Source: Bacteroidales bacterium UBA4230 (GTDB lineage: Bacteria > Bacteroidota > Bacteroidia > Bacteroidales > UBA932). Taken from it: a stretch of 20,646 nt of DNA. A program made the translations under genes and the position numbers. Below are positions 15,161 to 20,646 of the stretch, piece by piece; position 1 is the stretch's first letter, and each line of letters begins with the position of its first letter. Under the pieces are notes generated by a model. The model was not told the DNA's origin, searched no databases, and worked only from the letters and a program-made list of their open reading frames with translations. The stretch spans positions 1 to 20,646 of the forward strand of contig DGXO01000077.1 in assembly GCA_002395605.1 (NCBI GenBank), given 5' to 3'.

Positions 15161-16511
15161 AACACTTGCGCTAACAGCGTTTATTGCCCTCGCTTCGTGC
15201 GGCAGGTCCGTGAGCCCGGAAGGGTTCGCGGACTTCGCCGCATCTGTAAGCATAGCCCCGACGGAAAACGCCCTCCGCTTTACCGTCAGTGTAGATTTCA
15301 CCACGCCGTGCAACTGGAGCGTCCTGTACTGGGAAACCGCCAAAGGCCGCACCGCAGCGCAGAAAACGGCCTTCCGCCACACTGATGGCGGCAAGGAAAG
15401 CGTGGTGCTCAAATTCCTGTATCCCAATACGGAATATGAGTTTGTGGTGGTCCCGGAAGGGAACGCCGCGGCCGAATCAAAGCCCATGACCTTCAGGACA
15501 GGCTCCCTTCCCGCCGACTGCCCTGCTTATACTGTAGAGAAAGACGGAAATACCGGCCTGGACGGCTACCTGATGCAGTGGGAGGCCTCTCCGTCCGGAT
15601 ACGTGACATTCTGTGACATAGACGGAAAGGTTGTCTGGTACGAAGCCTTCGGGGAAGAAATCCGCGTGGGCTGGTGCAACCCCCAGGCAAACCGCATCGC
15701 CGTCCTCACAGGCTTTCAGGACCAGGACATCCAGAGACTGTGCGCGCATACCGTAGTCACGGACCTTGACGGCAACCGCATCCTCTACTGGACGTCCGGA
15801 AAAGGCAACATAGAGTATCCTCACCATGAGGTGAAGATTCTTGCCGACGGCAACCTCATGTTTGTGAACAACGTACTGAAAGACTATCCCATAGGGACGG
15901 TATGGGGCGACGGATTTACCGTAATGAGCCCGGAGCGCGAAGTCATTCGGCAGTGGGACTGCTTTGCCGCGCTTGGAGATCTTTCTGCCCCGTATCTCAA
16001 GGCCGAAAAACGCCTTACGGACCTTGTACATGCCAATTCCGTGGCACTGGATTCCGAAGGAGACTACTACATGACTTTCAATGCGCTCAGCGAGCTCTGG
16101 AAGATTGACGGGAAAACCGGGGACGTAGTATACAGGGTGGGCGTAAACGGAGATGTAACCCTGGACGGAGAGTTCCCCACGGGAGGCCTCCATGCCGCCA
16201 CTCCGCTGGCCCCGGACCGTATCCTGTGCTATTCCAACGGGCGTGACATCAAGCGTTCAAGCGCTGTCATTTTCCGCGTGGATCCCGTGGCAAAAACTGC
16301 CGTGTATGAGTTGAACATCTCCCTTCCGGAGGAATACAGTTCCCGCGACCGCAGCAACGCCCAGTTCCTTGAGGACGAGGGAATAATGATGCTCAGCAGC
16401 ACCGATTCCCGCAAAGTCGTGTTCACGGACCTGCAGGGCAACATCTTAAGGGTAATCGGCCGCGAGGGAATATCATACAGGGCATATTGGTTCAACAAAT
16501 TCGAATACTGA
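15150..16511 (+). CDS. Arylsulfotransferase-like (ASST) lipoprotein
   Basis: A 453-residue lipoprotein with a classical lipobox LASC (Cys17). Residues about 25-130 look like an Fn3-type domain (ending YPNTEYEFVVVPEG). The remainder has the repeated blade pattern of the ASST beta-propeller: DGYLMQWEA, HHEVKILADGNLMFV (H225/H226), VHANSVALDSEGDY (H294, N296) and GGLHAATPLAPDRILCYSNG (H348). By comparison with E. coli ASST, H348 fits the His that carries the sulfate and H225/H226 and H294 fit the supporting His residues. The active-site Arg expected in the strand after the HAN motif (R374 in E. coli) appears to be Asn (N311, in MTFNALSELWKI). ASST enzymes move sulfate between aryl esters and phenols in the periplasm; activity here is uncertain. 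It begins inside the preceding lipoprotein gene, showing co-transcription. Confidence 0.78.
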   Translation: MRIKTLALTAFIALASCGRSVSPEGFADFAASVSIAPTENALRFTVSVDFTTPCNWSVLYWETAKGRTAAQKTAFRHTDGGKESVVLKFLYPNTEYEFVVVPEGNAAAESKPMTFRTGSLPADCPAYTVEKDGNTGLDGYLMQWEASPSGYVTFCDIDGKVVWYEAFGEEIRVGWCNPQANRIAVLTGFQDQDIQRLCAHTVVTDLDGNRILYWTSGKGNIEYPHHEVKILADGNLMFVNNVLKDYPIGTVWGDGFTVMSPEREVIRQWDCFAALGDLSAPYLKAEKRLTDLVHANSVALDSEGDYYMTFNALSELWKIDGKTGDVVYRVGVNGDVTLDGEFPTGGLHAATPLAPDRILCYSNGRDIKRSSAVIFRVDPVAKTAVYELNISLPEEYSSRDRSNAQFLEDEGIMMLSSTDSRKVVFTDLQGNILRVIGREGISYRAYWFNKFEY

Positions 16512-16515
16512 CACC

Positions 16516-17469
16516 GTGTCTATTTTTAAAGGAAAAACAGTACTTATCACCGGCGGAACCGGAAGTTTCGGGTCGGCCGCACTTAAACGAATGCTCTCCG
16601 AGGGCGCCTCGGAGGTAAGGATCCTTTCCCGCGACGCCTGCAAGCAGGCCCGCCTGAGGGACCTCTATCACGGGGATTCAAGGCTCCGCTTCTTTGCCGG
16701 AAGCATCACTTCCCGGGAACTTTGCCGGGAGGCCGTAAAAGGGGCGCATTACCTCTTCCACGCCGCGGCCATGAAGGATATTCCCGGCTGCGAAAAAGAC
16801 CCCGTAGGGGCCGTGGAAACCAATATTCTTGGCACAACCGTCCTCTTTGAGGAGGCCGTGGCGGCCGGAGTTGAGGCCGCCGTCTACCTGTCTACGGACA
16901 AGGCCGCGTACCCCGTGAACGTAATGGGAAACACCAAGGCAATAGGCGAAAAAATTGCCGTTTCGCTTTCTGGAAAAGGCACGCGCATCATGTGCACCCG
17001 CTTTGGGAACGTACTGTGCTCCCAGGGCTCCGTTGTGCCTCTTTGGAAGCGCCAGGTGGCCGAAGGAAAACCGGTTTCCGTGACCAATCCGGACATGACC
17101 CGCTTCATCATGACAATTGAGGAAGCCATAGACCTTGTGATCTACGCCTTTGAGAACGGAAAAACCGGAGACATCCTGGTTCAGAAGTCTCCGGCATGTA
17201 CCATCGGCCTTCAGGCGCAGGGGCTCTGCGAACTTGAAGGCGGAAGCGGCGTCACGGTCATTGGCGCACGCCCCGGCGAGAAATTATACGAAACCCTCCT
17301 CACAAAGGAGGAGGGCGTAAAGGCTCAGGACATGGGCGGCTTCTTCCGGATTCCGGCGGTGAAAGACCACACCGACGCTCCTGTTGAGGAATATAACTCC
17401 GACAACGCCCCGCGCATGAACCTTGAGGAAATCAAGGCAAAGCTCCGGGAAGCCATGAGCGCTCTTTAG
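16516..17469 (+). CDS. CapE/FnlA-type UDP-sugar 4,6-dehydratase/epimerase (SDR)
   Basis: A 317-residue cytoplasmic extended SDR with a GTG start four bases after the preceding stop. The Rossmann motif is TGGTGSFG (12-19), then HAAAMKDIP (82-90), STDKAAYPVNVMGNTK (126-141) and RFGNV (162-166). The position of the usual catalytic Tyr in YxxxK is Met137, with K141 kept and D128-K129 upstream. Met at this place is typical of the CapE/FnlA/WbjB branch, which makes the first intermediate of UDP-L-FucNAc-type sugars from UDP-GlcNAc, rather than PseB. TRFIMT and GARPGEKLYETLLTKEE also fit that branch. It is about 25 residues shorter than usual, missing sequence between FRIPA and EEYNSDN. No companion reductase or epimerase is visible. 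Why it closes a SusCD operon is unclear. Its stop codon overlaps that of the convergent ohrR gene. Confidence 0.8.
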   Translation: MSIFKGKTVLITGGTGSFGSAALKRMLSEGASEVRILSRDACKQARLRDLYHGDSRLRFFAGSITSRELCREAVKGAHYLFHAAAMKDIPGCEKDPVGAVETNILGTTVLFEEAVAAGVEAAVYLSTDKAAYPVNVMGNTKAIGEKIAVSLSGKGTRIMCTRFGNVLCSQGSVVPLWKRQVAEGKPVSVTNPDMTRFIMTIEEAIDLVIYAFENGKTGDILVQKSPACTIGLQAQGLCELEGGSGVTVIGARPGEKLYETLLTKEEGVKAQDMGGFFRIPAVKDHTDAPVEEYNSDNAPRMNLEEIKAKLREAMSAL

Positions 17470-17906
17470 AGCTTGCTCAGATGGCCGATGAGGTCGTCCA
17501 GAGTTGCAAAAAGGCCCGGAGCCGTTTCCTGCGTAATTGAGCGGCAGGCAACGGCTCCTCCCATTTTATAGGGGACGCAGCCGGCCTCCTGCTCCAGTTT
17601 TCGGCCTTTGGGGGTAAGGGACACTATCACCTGACGACCGTCTTCGGCACCCCTTGAGCGCTTCACGAAACCTTCGGCCTCCATCCTTTTGAGGAGCGGA
17701 GTTACGGTGTTGGTTTCAAGGTAGAGGCGCTTTGCGATGTCGTTGACCTTCTGGCCGTCGTTTTCCCAGAGAACCATCATCACCAGATACTGAGGATATG
17801 TCAGGCCTATCTTGCTCAGAAGCGGATGATAGGCCTGAGTTATGAGCCTGGATGCCGTGTAAAGACGGAAGCAGAGCTGATTCTCCAGTTTAAGTGCGGG
17901 ATCCAT
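17466..17906 (-). CDS. ohrR: OhrR-type MarR-family peroxide-sensing repressor
   Basis: A 146-residue winged-helix regulator. The N-terminal QLCFRLYTASR and LTYPQYLVM are characteristic of OhrR. C12 matches the peroxide-sensing Cys15 of B. subtilis OhrR, and Y16, Y26 and Y37 match its Y19, Y29 and Y40, which hydrogen-bond to that cysteine, all at constant offset of three. Two more cysteines, C110 and C121, lie in the C-terminal dimer helix, so a two-Cys mechanism like that of Xanthomonas OhrR is possible. OhrR leaves DNA when oxidised by organic hydroperoxides. Its ATG overlaps the stop codon of the upstream peroxidase gene (TAATG on the minus strand), so the two are coupled. The palindrome at 18564-18579 is the probable operator, giving autoregulation. 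Confidence 0.88.
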   Translation of the reverse strand: MDPALKLENQLCFRLYTASRLITQAYHPLLSKIGLTYPQYLVMMVLWENDGQKVNDIAKRLYLETNTVTPLLKRMEAEGFVKRSRGAEDGRQVIVSLTPKGRKLEQEAGCVPYKMGGAVACRSITQETAPGLFATLDDLIGHLSKL

Positions 17907-18526
17907 TAAAGAAATGCTTCAATATCCTTTTCAAAGTCCTTAGGTTCGGCCACGGGAGCGAAACGCTTTACGGTGACACCGTCCTTAGCTACCAGGAACT
18001 TGGTGAAGTTCCAGAGGATGTCGCTCTCCTTCTTGTAGCTCTTGCTGATGCCCTTGAGCATGGTCTGGGTGGCTTTTGCCTTGAGACCCCTGTACTCTTC
18101 CTTGGGGGCCTGGGCCTTGAGGAACTCGAAGATGGGATGGGCGTTTTCACCGTTTACGTCGCCTTTTGCCATGAGGGGGAAGGTGACGCCGTGGTTGAGG
18201 CGGCAGAACTCCTCTATTTGCTCATCCGAGCCGGGCTCCTGGCCTGCAAACTGGTCGCAGGGGAAGCCGATGACAACGAGCCCTTTGTCCTTGTACTTCT
18301 GGTAAAGAGCCTCCAGGCCGTCGTACTGAGGGCTGAAACCGCACTTGGATGCAGTGTTGACAATGAGAAGGACCTTGCCTTCATAATCTTTGAAGTCTAC
18401 CTCCACGCCCTTGTTATTGAGGGCTTTGAAGTCTGTAATCTTTGCCATGTCTTTGTCTTGTTTGCAGGAGGCCGAAAGGGACAGTATCCCTAAGAGGCCC
18501 GCCAGGATTAATTTTTTGATCATCAT
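17906..18526 (-). CDS. Glutathione-peroxidase-family thiol peroxidase with lipoprotein signal
   Basis: A 206-residue protein from ATG 18526. It starts with a lipoprotein signal peptide (LSLSASC, Cys21), so it probably works in the periplasm or at the outer membrane. The GPx fold follows: peroxidatic C62 in NTASKCGF, Q96 in FPCDQFAGQEPGS, and W172-N173 in WNFTKFLV complete the catalytic Cys-Gln-Trp-Asn set. C108 in EEFCRLNHGVTFP lies 46 residues after C62, the same spacing as C36 and C82 of yeast Gpx3, so it is the likely resolving cysteine of a thioredoxin-dependent enzyme rather than a glutathione user. Codons upstream to TTG 18556 are open, but that start overlaps the -7 box, so 18526 (or 18523) is chosen. 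First gene of the gpx-ohrR operon. Confidence 0.92.
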   Translation of the reverse strand: MMIKKLILAGLLGILSLSASCKQDKDMAKITDFKALNNKGVEVDFKDYEGKVLLIVNTASKCGFSPQYDGLEALYQKYKDKGLVVIGFPCDQFAGQEPGSDEQIEEFCRLNHGVTFPLMAKGDVNGENAHPIFEFLKAQAPKEEYRGLKAKATQTMLKGISKSYKKESDILWNFTKFLVAKDGVTVKRFAPVAEPKDFEKDIEAFL

Positions 18527-18542
18527 TATATCGTTCACGATG

Positions 18543-18572
18543 CAAATATACCACAATTATTTTATATCGCAA
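18543..18572 (-). promoter_or_regulatory. Promoter of the gpx-ohrR operon
   Basis: On the minus strand TTG (18572-18570), 19 nt, then TATATTTG (18550-18543) is an excellent Bacteroidetes promoter. The leader to ATG 18526 would be about 10-12 nt. Confidence 0.8.
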
Positions 18573-18579
18573 GCGATAT
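18564..18579. promoter_or_regulatory. 16-bp palindromic operator on the -33 box, probable OhrR site
   Basis: ATATCGCAAGCGATAT has two perfect 7-bp arms around AA. The TTG of the -33 box lies at its centre on the minus strand. Size and symmetry suit a MarR-family dimer, and a MarR/OhrR-type gene is the second gene of the operon. Confidence 0.8.
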
Positions 18580-18644
18580 TTTAATTTTTTTTGAGGGCGG
18601 GGGTTACGCGTGGGCGTAATGCGCTCATAGACAGGCTATTATAC

Positions 18645-18678
18645 AAAAACGTCTACCCGATTTCAGGTAGACGTTTTT
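18645..18678. terminator. Terminator downstream of the EF-G2-like gene (potentially bidirectional)
   Basis: AAAAACGTCTACC (18645-18657) and GGTAGACGTTTTT (18666-18678) form a perfect 13-bp stem with an 8-nt loop. Read on the minus strand it ends in TTTTTG and lies about 42 nt after the stop of the EF-G2-like gene. The remaining bases 18580-18644 and 18679-18719 hold no recognised signal apart from a 6-bp hairpin at 18604-18619. Confidence 0.85.
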
Positions 18679-18719
18679 CAATAACAAGCTGAGTATCAGC
18701 AATTTGACTCCACGCGGGA

Positions 18720-20646
18720 TTAGTCCTCTTCCTGCTCCTGGGCAGCGTATTCGGCCAGAAGTTTGGTCTGGACGTCTGCGGGCACCTGGACATATTCTGC
18801 GAACTTCATGGAGAAGGTTGCGGAACCGCCGGTGAGGGAGCTGAGGATGGTGGAGTAGCGGTAGAGCTCTGCGAGCGGCACGCGGGCGTGGAGCACGGTG
18901 AAACCCTTGTCCATATCCTGGTTCATAATCATGCCGCGACGGGTGTTGAGGTCACTCATGCAAGGGCCTACATACTCATTAGGAGTGATGATGTCTACAT
19001 TGTAGATAGGCTCAAGGATCTTGGGACCTGCATTGCGGAAGGCCTCCTTGAAGGCGTTACGGCCGGCAATGATGAAGGCGATTTCCTTGGAGTCTACGGG
19101 GTGCATCTTACCATCATATACATACACGCGGATGTCGCGGGCGTAGGAACCGGTAAGAGGGCCTTCCTCCATCTTGCTCTTGATACCCTTGAGGATGGCG
19201 GGCATGAAGGAGAGGTCAATTGAACCACCAACCACGCAGTTGTAGAACTCAAGCTTTCCACCCCATTCGAGGTCTGTGATATCCTGGCTCTTGAAGTTGA
19301 ACACAACGTCCTTGCCGTCTATCTTGAAGTTCTTGGGAGCTTCCTGACCCTCTACGTAAGGGCATACCAGGAGGTGAACCTCACCGAACTGACCGGCGCC
19401 GCCGGACTGCTTCTTGTGACGGTACTGTGCGGTTGCGATCTTGGTGATAGTCTCACGGTAAGGGACCTTGGGTGCGTAGAATTCGACGTTCTGCTTGAAC
19501 TCGTTGGTGAGGCGCCACTTGACGTAGTTGATGTGTTGCTCGCCCATGCCGGAGAGGATGGTCTGGCGGAGTTCCTTGGAGTATTCCACGTTGATGGTGG
19601 GATCCTGTGCGGCAATCTTGTTGAGGGCGTCGCCAACTTTGGCTTCGTCGTTCTTATCAACAGCCTTCACTGCGCAGCGGTACTTGGCATCAGGGAACAC
19701 CATGTGCTTGATGGCCTCTACGCCGCTCTGTGCAAGGGTGACGTCTGTCTTTCCAGCCTTGAGTTTCATGACGCAGCCGATGTCGCCGGCGGCGATGGAG
19801 GAAACCTTTTCCTTCTTGGCACCTGCTACGGCGTAGATGGCGCTGAGGCGCTCACTGTTGCCGGTTTCGGGGTTCACGAGGTCTGCGCCCTCATTGAGGG
19901 TGCCGCTCATTACCTTGAAGTAGGAAACTTCACCGAGGTGCTGCTCTACGCTGGTCTTGAAGATGAACAGGGCAACGGGGCCTGCGGGGTCGCATTTGAT
20001 GGTGCCGCCGTCCACTGTAGGCTCTTCCTTGCCTTCCGGTGAAGGAACAACGTTCACGATGAATTCCATCAGGCGCTTGGTGCCGATGTTCTCCTTTGCT
20101 GCGGTGCAGAATACGGGGATGGTTTCACCCTTCTGGAGGCCAAGACGAAGGCCTTCGCGGATTTCATCCGTGGTGAGTTCCATGGTCTCGAAGAACTTCT
20201 CCATGAGTTCGTCGGAGCCTTCTGCGGCCTTTTCCATGAGTTCTGCGCGAAGTTCTTCGGCTTCGTCTGCGTATGCGGCAGGGATGTCAAGCTCTGTGCC
20301 CTTCCTGTCGTAGAACTTCATGGTTATCACATCCACAAAGCCCTCCAGGCCAACGCCGGGAGCAACGGGGAACTGGCAGATGGCGGCCTTTTTGCCGAAT
20401 TCCTCTGCGATGGCGTTACGGACGCCTTCCCAGTTTGCTTTGTCGTGGTCCAGCTGGTTGACGGCGATGATCATGGGAACGCCATACTGGTCTGCGTAGC
20501 GGGCGAAGAGGGTGGTACCGACCTCGATTCCGGCTGCGCCGTTCATGACCATGATTGCAGCGTCAACCACCTTGAATGCGGAAAGTGCGCCGCCGGAGAA
20601 ATCATCTGAACCGGGAGCGTCTATGAAGTTGATCTTGCAGCCGCCG
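18720..20646 (-). CDS. fusA2: EF-G2-like translation elongation factor paralogue (5' end outside the window)
   Basis: The reading frame enters at the right edge (first whole codon 20645) and gives 641 residues; about 75-80 N-terminal residues, including the P-loop, are missing by comparison with EF-G length. What remains covers the rest of the GTPase domain, domain II (HLGEVSYFKVMSGTL), domain III (SKELRQTILSGMGEQHI), domain IV (YRHKKQSGGAGQFGEVHL, KGIKSKMEEGPLTGSYARDIRV) and domain V (NTRRGMIM, LSSLTGGSATFSMKF). The G3 motif, DTPGH in normal EF-G, is DAPGS: the catalytic His is Ser. G4, normally NKxD, is NQLD. Both changes fit the Bacteroides EF-G2 group, reported to support translocation without GTP hydrolysis and to matter during carbon starvation and gut colonisation. 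The window therefore probably holds fusA2, not the housekeeping fusA. A strong terminator follows. Confidence 0.9.
   Translation of the reverse strand, partial: GGCKINFIDAPGSDDFSGGALSAFKVVDAAIMVMNGAAGIEVGTTLFARYADQYGVPMIIAVNQLDHDKANWEGVRNAIAEEFGKKAAICQFPVAPGVGLEGFVDVITMKFYDRKGTELDIPAAYADEAEELRAELMEKAAEGSDELMEKFFETMELTTDEIREGLRLGLQKGETIPVFCTAAKENIGTKRLMEFIVNVVPSPEGKEEPTVDGGTIKCDPAGPVALFIFKTSVEQHLGEVSYFKVMSGTLNEGADLVNPETGNSERLSAIYAVAGAKKEKVSSIAAGDIGCVMKLKAGKTDVTLAQSGVEAIKHMVFPDAKYRCAVKAVDKNDEAKVGDALNKIAAQDPTINVEYSKELRQTILSGMGEQHINYVKWRLTNEFKQNVEFYAPKVPYRETITKIATAQYRHKKQSGGAGQFGEVHLLVCPYVEGQEAPKNFKIDGKDVVFNFKSQDITDLEWGGKLEFYNCVVGGSIDLSFMPAILKGIKSKMEEGPLTGSYARDIRVYVYDGKMHPVDSKEIAFIIAGRNAFKEAFRNAGPKILEPIYNVDIITPNEYVGPCMSDLNTRRGMIMNQDMDKGFTVLHARVPLAELYRYSTILSSLTGGSATFSMKFAEYVQVPADVQTKLLAEYAAQEQEED

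Noticed and set aside
18527..18556. TTG start for the glutathione peroxidase, adding ten residues
   Set aside because: The added codons include the TATATTTG -7 box; ATG 18526 gives a proper lipoprotein signal.
18604..18619. TTACGC-gtgg-GCGTAA hairpin as a second operator upstream of gpx
   Set aside because: Only 6 bp arms, about 55 bases upstream of the promoter, and no similarity to the ATATCGC palindrome; may be chance.
19374..20042. 222-codon open frame on the plus strand inside the EF-G2 gene
   Set aside because: It is a shadow of a strongly conserved elongation factor frame.
18571..20570. EF-G2 gene starting at the GTG at 20570
   Set aside because: The frame continues without a stop to the window edge and the upstream residues (FIDAPGSDDF) are the G3 motif, so the gene is cut, not short.

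Overview
This window looks like chromosome from a fairly GC-rich member of the Bacteroidales. The evidence is a SusC/SusD outer-membrane pair, several 'xxxC' lipoprotein signals, promoters of the Bacteroidetes type (TAnnTTTG at -7, TTG or TTTG about 19-21 nt upstream), no strong Shine-Dalgarno sites, and a second EF-G of the kind found in Bacteroides. Genus cannot be decided from the sequence alone. There are 14 protein genes (one cut by the right edge), no RNA genes, no insertion sequence and no CRISPR array. No gap exceeds about 280 bases.

Layout. 1-104: two tandem 52-bp units, each with a hairpin. 128-1915: ABC exporter half-transporter. 1964-2638: aquaporin Z with its own promoter and a clear terminator. 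2830-4742: two-gene operon of a secreted nucleotide-pyrophosphatase-like lipoprotein and a sirtuin, joined by a TAATG overlap. 4743-4912: palindromic repeat element (copy A). 5018-6943: NagB-like domain fused to a PIG-L deacetylase domain, with NagB active-site residues missing. 7036-7830: intact glucosamine-6-phosphate deaminase. 7833-7936: copy B of the repeat in the opposite orientation. 8041-16511 and on to 17469: a five-gene operon of SusC, SusD carrying a GH16-like C-terminal domain, a fimbrillin-like lipoprotein, an arylsulfotransferase-like lipoprotein, and a CapE/FnlA-type sugar-nucleotide dehydratase. 18526-17466 (minus): glutathione peroxidase lipoprotein and OhrR-type repressor, with a perfect palindrome on the -33 box. 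20646-18720 (minus): EF-G2-like factor, 5' end outside the window.

How the genes fit together. Amino-sugar and glycan handling dominates the middle of the window (NagB-like/PIG-L fusion, NagB, SusCD system, sugar-nucleotide enzyme). The gpx-ohrR pair is a self-contained peroxide-response unit: the repressor is encoded downstream of its probable target and the operator sits on the promoter.

Most unusual points: (1) a repeat with two conserved, U-tract-bearing ends and an exchangeable palindromic core, seen twice directly behind stop codons; (2) a SusD-type lipoprotein fused to a GH16-like domain that keeps an E-x-D-x-E motif; (3) a NagB-like domain with Asp and His replaced by Gln, fused to PIG-L and placed beside a normal nagB; (4) the operator centred on the -33 element of gpx-ohrR; (5) an EF-G paralogue whose catalytic His is Ser. 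Homology calls rest on motifs read by eye; no database search was run.
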